Part shown: piece by piece, positions 11,231 to 23,603 of the stretch | Layout: every line of letters begins with the position of its first letter | Numbering within the stretch: the stretch's first letter is position 1 | From: Zantedeschia hybrid cultivar | Lineage: Eukaryota; Streptophyta; Magnoliopsida; Alismatales; Araceae | Length of the DNA: 64,000 bases | Direction: 5' to 3' | Assembly: GCA_030544215.1 (NCBI GenBank) | Contig: JARZZO010000012.1 | Location: 42,633,194-42,697,193, forward strand | The notes under the pieces: generated by a model | What the model saw: the letters and a program-made list of their open reading frames with translations, nothing else | What the model was told of the DNA's origin: nothing | The model's database searches: none | Position numbers and translations under genes: made by a program

Positions 11231-12538
11231 ATTTCTCACACTGTTGCACCTTGGTATGCTCATATTATCAATTACAAGGTGACTAATCAGCTTCCGGAAG
11301 GATGGACTAAAAGTGAGAAAGATAAATTCTTTTCCCAGGAAAAGTATTATTTTTGGGAGGATCCTGAATTATTCAAATTTTGTCCTGATCAAATCATTAG
11401 ACGATGTGTTCCTGAAGAAGAACAACAGAGTGTTCTCAACTTCTGCCATAATCTAACTTGTGGGTGCCATTTCTCAGGTAAGAAAACTGCAGCTAAGGTC
11501 CTGCAAAGTGGTTTTTACTGGCCCACACTTTTCAAAGATGCCAATGAATTTAGTAAAACTTGCCTCCGATGTTAGGCTGTAGGAAATATGGCGAAAAAGG
11601 ATATGATGCCACTCAACCCAATCTTGGTGGTTGAAGTTTTTGACGTTTGGGGAATTGACTTTATAGGACCTTTTCCACCCTCTTTTGGACATACATATAT
11701 TATGGTAGCGGTGGATTATGTCTCTAAGTGGATTGAAGCAGTAGCCACCCGAACCAATGATCATAAAGTGGTTATTAAATTCGTTCAGAAGAATATCTTT
11801 TCTCGGTTCGGGTGGCCTAAAGCTATCATAAGTGATGGGGGAACGCACTTCACGAATTACCAGTTTCGGATTTTGCTTAAGAAATATGGGATTAATCACA
11901 AAGTAGCTACTCCTTATCATCCCCAAACTAGTAGCCAAGTGGAAGTTTCCAATAGAGAGATTAAGAATATTCTGCAAAAGTCCGTTAGGCCCGATAGAAA
12001 AGATTGGTCTGAAAGATTGGATGATGCCTTATGGGCCTATCGGACTGCTTACAAAACTCCTATTGGCATGTCTCCTTATCGCCTGGTTTTTGGAAAAGCG
12101 TGCCACCTTCCGGTGGAATTGGAACATAGGGCTTATTGGGCCATCAAACAAGTCAATCTGGACCTAGCCCAAGCTGGTTCCCACCGAACCTTACAACTGA
12201 GTGAGCTAGAAGAGTTGCGCAACGAGGCCTATGAAAATTCAAAGATTTATAAAGCCAAAACTAAAGCTTTTCATGATAAACATATTGTGAGAAAATCCTT
12301 TCTTCCAAATTAGAAAGTTTGGCTATTTAACTCTAGGCTCCGCTTATTTCCAGGAAAATTGAAATCCAGATGGGATGGACCCTTCGTGGTCGTTAAAGCC
12401 TTTGATCATGGAGCCGTTAAAATTCTGAATCCCAAGAGTGGGAACACTTTTACTGTTAATGGTTAACGGTTGAAACCATTCATTAAAAATCTTGAAAATA
12501 CACCACCTGAATCCATGGAACTGAGTGATCCACAATAA
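11231..12538 (+). pseudogene. int: Athila E integrase, three premature stops
   Basis: Integrase inserts the cDNA into chromosomes. The zinc-binding HHCC domain spans about 11445-11572 (HNLTCGCH ... CLRC). The catalytic triad is visible: Asp at 11657 (WGIDFIGP), Asp at 11834 (ISDGGTHF) and Glu at 11942 (VEVSNREIK). TAG at 11573, TAG at 12311 and TAA at 12464 are each explainable as a Gln codon hit by C-to-T. The natural stop is TAA at 12536-12538. The frame is the same as gag, so the whole polyprotein is one frame with seven premature stops. Confidence 0.88.
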
Positions 12539-12765
12539 CTGAACTTCCGTCTGGCTGAAGACGATAAACTTAGCGCTTGTTGGGAGGCAACCCAATATTT
12601 TACTTCCGTTTTTGTATTTCTTTTCCTTTTAGGTCCCTGAGCAGCAGTCGCCCTGGGTATGTCGCATCATCTTCATCACAGGTTCTTTCTCTCCTTCCCA
12701 TTCTCTTCTAGCTGACATGTTTTTCATATCTTTTATGCCATTGAGGACAATGTCAAATAAGTTGG
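12539..12765 (+). other. Athila E region after pol, left of the Tat insertion
   Basis: Contains TTGTTGGGAGGCAACCC (12576-12592), a segment typical of the region downstream of Athila pol, followed by pyrimidine-rich sequence. It ends with GTTGG (12761-12765), the target duplication of element F. Confidence 0.6.
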
Positions 12766-12954
12766 TGTAGACACGCTAATTTTGACATCATTTTGAGTAA
12801 ATTTCATATCATATAATAATGCCTCAGAATGGTCTAATATTTAATCATTGATTAATTTTTATTAATATTTTTGAGTGTCAGGTTTAACAGACATGTTTAA
12901 GTTAATCAATTAAATTGATTTTAATTCAAATTTTAGTTAAAATATGAAGAATTC

Positions 12955-13250
12955 TAAAAGACGTCGACCTATGTGGACGCCATTTAGACTTTATTCTTAT
13001 TTTAACGTTTAAATTTGAATTTTAATCAATTGATTAATTAGCTAAAAGGCGTCTGTGAGAGTTGACGCGTTTTAGGTTTCCTAAGCTATTTTAACTTCTC
13101 TTCCGGATGTTTATCCTTATCTTAATTAGTGTAAAAGACGTCTACACATGTGGATGCGTTTTACCTGATAAAGATAAAGATAAGTTTTCCCGGATATTTA
13201 TCCTTATCTTAATTAATCTGAAAGGCGTCAGCCATACTGGACGCGTTTTA
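12955..13250. repeat. Four CGTC-N10-GACG dyads in Tat 5' LTR
   Basis: Units are at 12955-12986, 13043-13074, 13132-13163 and 13219-13250, spaced about 88 bp apart, each with a 10-base centre and arms such as CTAAAAGACGTC/GACGCCATTTAG. They lie 100-400 bp upstream of the TATA box, which is where an LTR enhancer would be expected. Confidence 0.85.
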
Positions 13251-13349
13251 GATCATTACAGATAAAGATGAATTAATCAGTATTTATCTGTCGGTTAAGA
13301 TGGATAAATCCGAAGTTTTTCAATGTTAATCACGAACGCAGAAAAAGTC

Positions 13350-13357
13350 TATAAATA
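13350..13357 (+). promoter_or_regulatory. TATA box of Tat F 5' LTR
   Basis: TATAAATA, kept in the 3' LTR at 26546-26553. It is the only good TATA box in the LTR. Confidence 0.7.
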
Positions 13358-14135
13358 CCTTACATGTTGAAGAGTAAAAAAGTTAAGCGTAATTTGAAGT
13401 GAAGCGTAATCTCGAGCGATAGCGAGTTGAAGATCGAAGCAACGACGTCGGAACGCCGAAGCGCTGCTGTTTCCAGAAGTCGGCGTCCATTCTTCATCCA
13501 ATTCAAAGCTTCATCCAATTGGGCATAAGTGTTTCATTTCTACATCTTTATCTATATTTTCATTAATCTCATTCTTCATAATCACTCTATGCAACACACA
13601 TCACAACCTCATTCCTTTTCTTTTCAAAAACCTATTTGATATAGGGGTTTCAAAAGCCATCCCAAAACAAGTAAGTTTGCTGTTTAGTTGCATGCTTAGC
13701 ACCATGATTAGAATAGATTCTAGTTCTGCCTAAGTTCTCATAATTATTTTCTTTATCTCCTTTTCTTTCTACACTTTCTGCTCAACTCAACTCAAACAAC
13801 AAGAGAATCAAAAGGAGCAAATCAAGCACTCAGCAAAAGGGATTTCTGGACGATCCTCAACCTCAACCTCAACCTCAAATTTCAAATTCAACAGCAAGAA
13901 CAAAAAGCAAAGAAGGGCTCTCTTTCTTCAGCCGGCTGAGGAAGGGGAACCAAGGACTCCATATCTTCCGCATTTAAAAAAGTAGGCGATCATACTTCTT
14001 TTGGAACTTTTTAGTTAAAAGTTTCTGGCGATCACTGCACTTAGTTGCTATTTTTTTTAATAGGTTTATTTTACACTAAATAACCTAGATTTTTCATGAT
14101 AATCACACGGTCATTCTAAGCACTCACAGCTTTTT

Positions 14136-14153
14136 TGGCGATCACGGTGGGAC
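14136..14153 (+). promoter_or_regulatory. Candidate primer-binding site of Tat F
   Basis: TGGCGATCACGGTGGGAC, seven bases after the LTR end. It begins TGG as required to pair with a tRNA CCA tail. I cannot assign the tRNA from memory. Confidence 0.55.
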
Positions 14154-15160
14154 TTGGTCTCGCCATCTTTTAAGTTTTTTTGTTCTTGCTGTCATCAACC
14201 AGGCACCCACGGTGCACCACTTGTGTCTTTCGACACGTCCTCACCAATTGGTGAGTGTTTTAGTCTAATTAATTTCCCTCGTGCACCACGTGCACACCCC
14301 AGTGGCAAGATCTTGCCCTCCCCTTGATTAGTTTAAAAAGGTGTTTTTGTGATGAAAATGATGTGTGATTGATTGATTTTCTAGTTATTTAGTTGGTAAA
14401 TTATCCTGTTAAAAATTTGGAACTAAAAAAAAATCTACATGAGCTGATTATTTCCTGCTTTTAACCTGTTTGAGGAGGATTCAACCCAGAAAATCCTCCT
14501 GCAAAACTGTTTCTGCGAACTGAAAAGCGTCCAGGAGCACTGACGCGTTTCAAACCGCGTCAACACACCCAGACGCCTTTCAGTCTTCATATCTTCTCTA
14601 CTGTCTGCATCTGTTTCTGCGAAAAAATTAAGTTCTGTTTTGAATAGCGTCGACTACCATCGACGCGATTCAGACAGTTTCTTAGTTATTTTTCAGTTTT
14701 CAGATTTTTGTGGCTTGAGTGCTAGCTACCCATTATTATTAAGCATTAGAGGCCATCCAGGCCGTAGGACATACGCATTGAGGCGAATACCTTCATTTTC
14801 TTAGGAACACATTACTTGACGTCAGCAACTCTCTCTGATTGGGTTGGTCCCTTGATCAGACTAGAGAAGTTGACGTTGAGACCTCCATAAGTCCCCAAAA
14901 TCAAGGTATTCTTCCTTGATCATCGGGCTGGTTGTACCAATTGAAGTCCCGGTTAGATTCTGAAAGCGTTGTGAGAGAAAGCCCTAGAGAATAACGGTGG
15001 AAACTGAACTGGAACTAGGATCCTTTCCTTGAGAGAATTTGAGGTTTAATTGAATCCAAATAATTCAAAAAAGGAATCTTAAAATCACGTTAAGCATCCA
15101 CTTGATTGATTAATCTCTGTGCAACTTGTTTGATAAATCTTTGAAAAAAAATCTAACATC
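14154..15160 (+). other. Tat F leader with three dyads, no gene
   Basis: About 1 kb of leader before the gag ATG. No coding similarity. Three CGTC-N10-GACG units lie at 14521-14552, 14551-14582 (sharing an arm, 30-bp phase) and 14641-14672. They are therefore in the transcribed leader as well as in the LTR. Confidence 0.65.
14521..14672. repeat. Three CGTC-N10-GACG dyads in Tat leader
   Basis: Half-sites are AGCGTC/GACGCG, CGCGTC/GACGCC and AGCGTC/GACGCG, each with 10-base centres (14532-14541, 14562-14571, 14652-14661). Confidence 0.8.
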
Positions 15161-18100
15161 ATGCTGCTACGATCAGGCATGGACTTGAGTATGGCTCAAG
15201 ACGCCATCATCAACAACGAGGGAGATGCTAATGCCCCTCGGGATTCTGATTACAACTACGAGAACGGGAGAGATGCTGATGCCTCCCGTAATTCTGCCCC
15301 CATTCCATATCGACATGACGGGAACATCCGGACCCCTCTCTTTCGTCCCCAGGATCGATATCCTGATCCTCCCCCGCATGAATATGCGATTCCTAATCCC
15401 GATCTTGAGGGAGACATGAATCAGAATGATCCCTCATCCTCTGATCCTGTGGATCTCGTCAACGCTTTGGGAGTTCTTGCCTCCCGACTGGACCCTCAGC
15501 AGTTCGACGCGATCCAATTGATTCTGAAGGGGAAGGCACCCATGCAGCCTGCCGAGCCGAACCCTGTGGCTCCCCCTGCTGTTCCTCAACAACCTTCTTT
15601 TCCTCCTCCTTATATCCATCAGGCCGTGGAGGGCCTTCATATTACTTCTCGGCCAGCTGGGCCGCAGCTTTCATCCTCTAGGCAACCGGCTAGACCGCAA
15701 ACGCCTGCTTATCAAAATGCCCTCGGGCATGGAGGAAGCTCTACCGGACCTCCCCTTTATTGTCCCCCCTGTCCAACGTACTCTAGGCAACAGGCCTATC
15801 AAGTACCTCCACCTCCTCCTCCTCCCCAGGCAGATCTGACCACACAAGCATTGCTGGTCAAAATGGAGCGTATGGATGAGCAATTTAACAACCTCCAGAA
15901 GATGATGGGGGTCAAAGCTGTACCAGAAATCAACTTACCGAGCCTGCCGGTATTCCATCTGCCACCCTCTGAAATGCCAGTGTACCGGAAGTACAACGGT
16001 ACTGGTAACCCCTTCACACATCTGAAGGAGTTTATGTACGAATCCTCTTTCTGGCAGAACGACAAGAGGTCGTTGGCCTTTTTGTTCAGGAGATCTTTAG
16101 AGGGACCAACCCTCGAGTGGTTCTTTTCCCTGGAACCCTCAGAAGTAGAGGATTACGGTATCGTTTCACGCAAATTTATCCAACGATACCAGGACAGAGT
16201 TGCACCCTCCTTGTCCATCACTGACCTCATTGCCGAAAAGATGAAACCTGATGAGGAGTTTGTCAGTTTTGCTGACAGGTGGCGGGGCCTGGCCGAAAAG
16301 GTGAAAGACCACTTGTCCGAGTCCGAACAAGTGAAAATGTTGATTTCTAACGCCACGCCCCAATTCGAGCTAGTCCTCTCCTTGAACAATCTGACCAACA
16401 TGGCAGAGCTCTATGAAAGAGCACGGTACTGCCAGAATGCTTTTAAGGACGCTACATTCTCTCGCGTCTTTGATCCTCACAGACCTAGCAGGCCTCCACT
16501 TCGGAAGCCTGCAGTGCCGAATTCTCCCAGCACAGGTCCGACTACTGAGGGCACGCTCTCTCATGAGCAAGTCAGTAGCATGAACAATAACTCGCCCCAG
16601 TTCGTGAGAAGTCAGCAGCAGTACCAGAGGCCACAGCAGCCGAACCAGCAAGGGTACAGGCAACAGCAGAGCCCCCATTATCAGCAACAGTATCAACGGC
16701 CCCAGCAGCCGAATCAGAACCAGAACCAGCATCAGCCACAGTAGCCGCCACAAAGGCAATTGCAGTACCAGCAGCCCCAGCAACAGCAATATCCCCAACA
16801 ACAACAGTATCAGCCGTGCGCACCGCCGGCATACCACAATGTCCCTCCTCCTGGTGATTATAACCAGCCAAGAAGACCTCCAGGCCCGAAGAGGGCGGAA
16901 TACCCTGCCCTCCCAGAATCCTTGGCCGATATCTTCAGTGCTCTAATGGCAGCTAATGCCTTAGTCTTGCCAAGGGAAAAGGCCGTCTGGCCTCAAAATG
17001 CCGACACGTCCAGGTATTGCTATTTCCATAGGCAACCTGGGCATACCATCGACACCTGCTTCCAGTTCAGAGATTACATTCATGATCTCAACGAGCAGGG
17101 CGGTATAGACTGGGAGGAGATGAAAAAGTATATATTAGCCCTGAAGGCGAGAAGACCGCAACAACAACAGCAGCAGCAGCAAGCAAGACCACCAGTACAA
17201 GCAGCACATCCACCAAATATGGGCATAGTGCAGAACCCGCTCCCGGAGCACCAGAACCAAAACCAAGTTGCCCCTATTCTGACGAACAGCCAGTCTGAGG
17301 CTAGTCGTGGGCAACAGTGGAGGATAGAAGACTCTTCTTCTCTTTATTCAACGGGTCACGTTCAGAGTACCGCAGAACAACCACCACGCCGCACCATCCG
17401 CATACCTAGGCCACAACCCATTACCATCACCCCTCTACCGATACCCACATATCACTCGCCCGCACCCAATAACCCATTACCGCCACCCGCTTTCCTTAAG
17501 CTCATCATGCCCCATACCACTACGCCTCCACCATATAATCCACCACAAACCAACTACGCACCCCTTTTACCATCTAGGCCATTACTCCGCGTACCATTCC
17601 CTACTTCGCCCATTACCACCACCACCTACCCAGATATGCCCTTACCATCCAGACCGCTATTACGCGTCCCATTCCCCACTTCACCAACCATTTACCCATC
17701 CACCATCCAATCATCTAGGCCTTTAATCCGCACCATGCCACCACCACCTAACCCTACGCCATCACCACCTAACCCTACGCCACCACCACCTAACCCTACG
17801 CCATCACCTACATCATCCGCACCACCCGACTCTGCGGTACTCAAGGTGTCACCTGGATCCTCTACGGTTGAAGAACATACGCTCCGAAGTGGAAGGATTT
17901 TCAACAAAGTCTTCCCTCAGTCCACAGTCAGAGACGGCCCATCACGGCCGACTGAGGAAGCCCATAGTGAAGAGAGTGCACTAGGCACTCAATATGACTT
18001 GTTGAAACATCTGGACAGAACACCGGCACGGATCACCGTACTTGAATTGATCAAAAGGTCCAAGATTCACCAAGAAGCCTTAATGGAATACCTACAGAAG

Positions 18101-18760
18101 GTGATGGTCAACGAGGACGTGCCGGTAGAGAAAATTGCAGCACTACTAGTTCCTCAGGGGGATCAGCCCTCTATTACATTCCACACATCGGAACTAGCAC
18201 CGCCAGCCGCCAGAAGCATGGCTCTAAGCATCACGGTCAATATCTGCAAGAAGGCCGTGGATGCGTGCCTGGTTGACACGGGGGCTTCAATCAATGTTCT
18301 ACCCCCGAAGACCCTAGTGCTGTGCGGTGTGCCCAAGGAGAAGTGGCTGCCTAGCCCCATTTCAGTTACAGCATATGACAACTCTACCCGTTCCCCTCTG
18401 GGAATGGTTTATTTAAAAGTGGAGCTAGGTCCCGTAAGTCATGCAGATGTTGAATTTCACATTCTCGAAATTGACCCTTCTATAAATGCCATTATAGGAC
18501 GTCCTTACATTAAAACTCTTGAGGCGATTCCTTCTACGAATCACCAATGCCTCAAATTCCCTTTCAAAGGACGAATTATTAAAGTGACGAGCATGCCGAT
18601 CCTTGCTGCTGCTCATACATTGAATACTAAATCTGCTGTTTTACCTGGCCGACAACCTTTTCTGTCGGTATTACAGGTCTACCGTCCAGTGGCTGATCCT
18701 TTGAAAGCCGCCACCATTTCTCCTTACCCATTAAATGCTATCAAAAGGGGAAATGCATGA
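15161..18760 (+). pseudogene. gag-pro: Tat F gag-protease, one premature stop
   Basis: One 1199-codon frame from ATG 15161 to TGA 18758-18760, interrupted only by TAG at 16742 inside a Gln-rich stretch (CAG to TAG). Residues 1-260 are acidic then Pro/Gln-rich. The capsid domain spans about residues 270-430 (YRKYNGTGNPFTHLKEF to MAELYERARYCQNAF). A CX2HX4HX4C zinc motif starts at residue 620 (CYFHRQPGHTIDTC), the CHHC variant usual in Tat elements. A long Pro-rich linker with PNPTPPP-type repeats lies around 17740-17810. The protease has DTGAS with the catalytic Asp at residue 1039 (18275) and IIGRPYI downstream. The last codons overlap the next ATG as ATGA. Confidence 0.88.
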
Positions 18761-19806
18761 GTACCCCAGGATGGAGAATCATGATGAAGAACGGCTATCA
18801 GCCTGGAAGAGGTCTGGGCACACAATTGCAAGGCAGGACCACTGTTGTCAAAGATCATCGAGCAGCACCTGGAAGTGGTCTGGGCTACAGGCCAAGAAGA
18901 CTGAAGCAAGATCTGGTTCAGCAAGCAGAGACTGAAGAAGGTCGAAAAATCCTGGAGACAATGTCCACACCACCTAAGGAAGGCCGAGATCCCCTAACAT
19001 GGACCCTGTATACACACTTTGTAAAAGGGCCCATACTTAGTCACGACAACACGGTGGTCATTACTTCATGTTTTGACCTCCATGACATATATGGGAGAGA
19101 CTTGGCCAGACATTGTTCTGAACTACTTACGTACCAATCCTTGGAGGCTTAGCGGCCTATGAAAAGGAGGAAATTCCATGACCCCGAATGTGAATGGTAC
19201 AGATGGTTCGATCTAAGGGACCTCTACATAGCACTGAACAGATTATTCCTAGATCCTGCAGAACCCAAGTGGCCGCCGCAGATTGACGAGCTGATTGAAG
19301 GTCCTGGTGCCATCTTTGATAAGCGGATACTGCTGTCAGAAGAAACCGATGAAAGGGAGCCAGATGACCCCTATGAAGCTGGTCTGCTCTGGAGGGGGAC
19401 ATATCCTTTCCACATCTTTATGCTCCATACTCTATTCCGCACACTGCTCTTGACCCCGACTTCGTCGCGGGTCATCACTGAAGATATTCCACGGGCTCCG
19501 CCCGTTATGATCACTCTGTCCCCTCGGGACTTCATTCCGTCCCCTCCTCTCGACCTAGAGAGGATGTATGATCTAATCTGGGACATATTGCTATATGATC
19601 CCTCTAATCCTTTGGCCTTGGTGCTGCTTCCTCCGTCTGATCTTCCTTCCATTTGCATCCATTCTTGCTTTATGTTTAACTCCTCGATGGTCAAAAAAAA
19701 AACGCCAATTTGGCAACAAATTCTTCCCAAATCCTCATCGAGGAAACATCTTACTTGTCCGATTGCCCCCTACCGCGCGGGTCTGTCGGTCAAGATTCTC
19801 TCTTAG
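18757..19806 (+). pseudogene. Tat F G-patch segment between protease and RT
   Basis: The frame starts at ATG 18757, overlapping the protease stop (ATGA), and runs to a stop ending at 19806, with one internal TAG at 19150. Residues about 12-45 form a G-patch (NGYQPGRGLGTQLQGR ... GSGLGYRP), a glycine-rich nucleic-acid-binding fold also seen after the protease of some retroelements. The rest (CEWYRWFDLRDLYIAL, PHDPYEAGL-type acidic and hydrophobic blocks) is not recognised. It overlaps the start of the RT frame by more than 100 bp in another frame. Either a frameshift at the ten-A run (19693-19702), or an intron as reported between protease and RT in Ogre elements, could join them. Confidence 0.65.
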
Positions 19807-21761
19807 ATCTACTTTGTCCCTCCCTACGGGAGGATTCCCCTGTATTTCCACTTGTATCCCAGGATTTTCATCCTGCTTCATCTTCATTAGGTTATGATAG
19901 GCAGTTTAGTGAAGTTAGGCAGCCCAGTTTTAGGCAGGTTAGTCAGGTTAGGAAGTCTAGGAAGCCTAAGGGTAGGCAAATTCCAGATAGATACCTCCAG
20001 GACTTAGCTGATAAGTGTTCTTCTTGCTCTTTAATCCCTCAGCTTTTAGAAGATCCAATTCAGATGCCAGAAGATTGTACGGACGATGAGTCAGTTAATG
20101 ATGGGTATGGGGTATATGAGTTTGTGCATGAAAAAGACCCCATTATTGAAGATGATGAAAATGATGAGGACGCGGCTGAGGCGTATGCCAGTGGAGTGAA
20201 GAGATTTGATGAACCCTCAGCTGCCGTAGAAGAGCCCACCAAAGAAATAAACTTAGGGACTGAAGACGAACCTAAGGTTGTCCTCGTCAGTAAAAATCTT
20301 TCTACAGAGGATGAGAAGGCAATGGTACAAGTACTTAAGGATTATAAGGACACTTTCGCCTGGAGTTATGAAGATATGCCGGGGTTAGACTCATCTTTAG
20401 TTGAACACAGGTTAACATTAAAAGATGGAGCTAGTCCGGTCAAGCAGAAATTAAGGCGATTCCACCCACAAATGGCTCTAAAGATGAAGGAAGAGGTCGA
20501 TAAATTGCACAAAGCCAAATTTATTAGAGTTGTCCTTTATCCACAATGGATGGCCAATATAGTCCCGGTTATGAAAAAGGACGGGAAGGTCAGGATTTGC
20601 ATTGACTTCCGCGATTTGAACCGGGCATATCCTAAAGACGATTTTCCATTGCCTCATATTGATGTACTCATCGATAACACTGCTGGCTATGAAACGTTAT
20701 CGTTCATGGATGGATTTTCAGGATACAACCAGATTAAGCTGGCAGAAGAGGATCAAGAAAAGACCTCATTCACTACACCTTGGGGAACATACTGTTATGT
20801 TGTCATGCCATTTGGACTGAAGAATGCTGGAGCCACTTATCAGAGGGCTATGATGGCAATTTTTCATGACATGATGCATATAGGTCTGGAAGTGTATGTG
20901 GATGATTTATTGGTTAAGTCTAAAACAAAGGCTGAGCACGCCAAAGTTTTGGCAAGGGTATTAGAGAGATCGAGAGAATATCAGTTAAAGATGAACCCCA
21001 AGAAATGTGTATTCGGGGTATCTTCAGGAAAATTACTGGGATCCATTGTCAGCAAACGGGGAATTGAGATCGATCCCAATAAGGCGAAGGCTATCAGAGA
21101 AATGCCACCTCCCAAAAACTTGAAAGAATTGAGAGGATTAATCGGGAGGTTACAATTTATTCGCCGTTTTGTCTCCCAGCACTCACAAAGGTGTAAGCCG
21201 TTCTACGAGCTTACCAAGTCAGGAGTCAAATTTAATTGGGACGATAAGTGTCAGGAGGCATTTGATGGATTAAAGGACTATTTGGCAAGTCCTCCTGTTT
21301 TGAGACCACCATCTCCAGGCAAACCATTGATACTTTATATTTCAGTCCTGGATGATGCTGTGGGGGCTGTCCTAACACAAGAAGATGAAGGAGGAAAGGA
21401 GAGGGCAGCCTACTATCTCTCTAAACTTCTCAACCCCGCTGAACAGAGATACACGGCGATGGAGAAAACATGTGCAGCATTGGTTTGGGTTGTTTAGAAA
21501 TTGAAGCATTATTTTCTGGCCCATGAAGTCCACCTCATTGCTAGGATGAATCCGATCAAATTCCTTCTGGAGAAATCTGTTCTTACTGATAGGTTAGCGC
21601 GATGGCAAAGCTTTCTATCTCAATTCGATATCGTTTATATTCAGCAGAAAGCGATCAAGGGCTATGCCATAGCAGAACATCTTGCTCATCATCCCCTTCC
21701 TCGATTTGATCAAGTGCGATCAGAGTTTCCGGATGAGGAACTGATGTCTGTAAATCAAATC
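19710..21761 (+). pseudogene. Tat F reverse transcriptase and first RNase H
   Basis: The frame is open from 19680 (the nearest upstream stop is TAA 19677) and has no clear ATG, so it is probably expressed by fusion to the upstream frame. An acidic N-terminal linker precedes RT. RT blocks: VRICIDFRDLNRAYPKDDFPLP, FMDGFSGYNQ, MPFGLKNAGATYQR and the catalytic YVDD at 20895-20906. The connection and Gypsy RNase H follow (PPVLRPPSPGKPLILYISV, YYLSKLLN). TAG at 21495 interrupts RNase H at WVV-KLKHYF (Gln to stop). This would copy element RNA into cDNA. Confidence 0.88.
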
Positions 21762-22180
21762 AGAGATGATATGTGGACTCTGCATTTTGACGGAGCTCTG
21801 AATTCTCATGGAAAGGGTATTGGAATCGTTCTGTTATCACCTGAAGGTGTCACCATTCCACAAGCCTTTCACCTTGATTTTCCAGTCAGCAACAACATAG
21901 CTGAATACGAAGCACTTCTTGCTGGCCTCGAGGCTGCTCATTTTCATGGTGCCACCAAACTCAGGATTGTGGGTGATAGCCAACTGATTCTTCGCCAAGT
22001 GCTGACCAAGTATCGAACTCTTGATCCTAAGCTCAAGCCTTATCAAGAACTTACTTCTGCATATTCAAAGTTTTTCACGAAATTGATCTTTGTCCATGTC
22101 CCTAGGAATCAAAACATCCTAGCTGACGCTCTAGCTTCACTTGCATCTTCCCTCGATTTTCCGATTAGCAAGCAATCCGA
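21762..22180 (+). pseudogene. Tat F second, archaeal-type RNase H domain
   Basis: In the same frame as RT. The order of motifs LHFDGALNSHGKGIG, ISEYEAL-like NIAEYEALLAGLEAA, IVGDSQLILRQ and NILADALASLAS gives the Asp-Glu-Asp-Asp catalytic set of the archaeal-like RNase H. This extra domain, sitting between the Gypsy RNase H and integrase, is the mark of the Tat lineage. No stop lies inside this domain. Confidence 0.88.
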
Positions 22181-23603
22181 ATCAATCATAGTTCATAGGC
22201 GTCTTTCACCTGCCGTGAAAGATCCTTCATTTCTTAGAACTAAAGAGAAATTGCTGAAGAAATTCAGAGATGGGAGTATTGTAGAGAAAAGAGAAATCAT
22301 GTTGATGGAGCTGTTAGAAGAGATGGATGAGGAACAGAAGCCATGGTATTATGAAATTGCAAAATATTGTGAAGATCAATCGTATCCTGAAGAAGCTACA
22401 ACTGAGGAGAAGAGAGCTATCAGGAGAGTTGCTCAACGATACACCCTAGTTGGGGGAGCATTGTACAAAAGAGGTTTTGATGGAGTTCTTCTGAGATGTC
22501 TAGACGAAGATGAGCTTTGGAAGGTTATGGAAGGAGCTCATAGTGGACTTTGTGGTGGCCATGTTAATGGACAGATGCTAGCAAAGAAAATCCTTAGACA
22601 AGGATTTTATTGGCCAACCATGGAAGAAGATTGTGTAGGATATGTCCGTAGGTGTGCTAAGTGTCAACTTCACGCCGACAAAATTCATTCTCCTGCATCT
22701 TCACTCCATCCTGTTTCTTCCCCATGGCCTTTCTCCATGTGGGCTTTCGACATTATTGGACCCCTTGGTAACCCAGATTCCAGCATCAAGCAAAAATCTT
22801 TCATTCTCACGGCAACGGAATACTTCACCAAGTGGACAGAAGCTGAAGCGTACACGGAGATCAAAGCATCAACCGTCTGCAAGTTCATCATGAAGAACAT
22901 CATCACAAGATTCGGAATTCCAAGCACCATTGTCACCGACAACGGACCGCAGTTCGTGTCACAAGAATTGAACGATCTCTGCAACAGGTATAGAATTGCA
23001 TTGCATCATTCATCTCCTTATTATCCGTAAGGCAATGGCCAAGCAGAGGCAACAAATAAGACTTTGATAAAAATCATCAAAAAGACGTGTAAATCTAACA
23101 AATTCGCAGATTGGCCAGAAAAATTGGTTGAGGCTCTATGGACCTACCGAACTTCAATCCGCACGTCTACTGGGCAAACTCCTTATTCCTTAACATTTGG
23201 AATGGAGGCGGTAGTTCCATACGAGATCCTTATACCGTCACTAAGAGTACAATTGAACAAGGAATTTTCCATTGATGAACATCGTTCAACACTTCTTGCT
23301 CAATTGGAACTTTTGGACGAGAAAAGGTGGTCAGCGGCTAATCATGCAAAAGTTTATCAAAATAGACTAGCACGTTTTTATCAAAAGAAAGTCATTGAAC
23401 GTAAGTTCAAAGTTGGTGAAATGGTCGTTAAAAGAATTTTTGTAAAATCTGGTGGTCCGCGTTCTAAGCTCCAACCCAACTGGGAAGGACCTTATGTTGT
23501 ATCGCACGCTTTTCCTGGTAATGCTTATCGTCTGGTTAATGCAGAAGGAGAAGAGCTAAATCATCCCTGGAATGGTTTACATCTTAAGAAATACTACCCT
23601 TAG
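22181..23603 (+). pseudogene. int: Tat F integrase, one premature stop
   Basis: The HHCC zinc domain spans about 22537-22670 (HSGLCGGH ... CAKCQLHAD). Catalytic residues: Asp at 22749 (WAFDIIGP), Asp at 22938 (VTDNGPQF) and Glu at 23046 (GQAEATN). TAA at 23028 sits between the second Asp and the Glu (YYP then stop then GNGQAE; Gln CAA to TAA). The frame then continues to a natural TAG at 23601-23603 after the basic C-terminal domain (VKSGGPRSKLQPNWEGPYVV). No chromodomain, as expected for Tat. Confidence 0.88.

Larger units (their letters stand above)
12766..14128 (+). repeat. Tat F 5' LTR
   Basis: Starts TGTAGACACG and ends GCACTCACA. Contains four CGTC-N10-GACG dyads in its first 500 bp and a TATA box at 13350. 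Confidence 0.93.
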
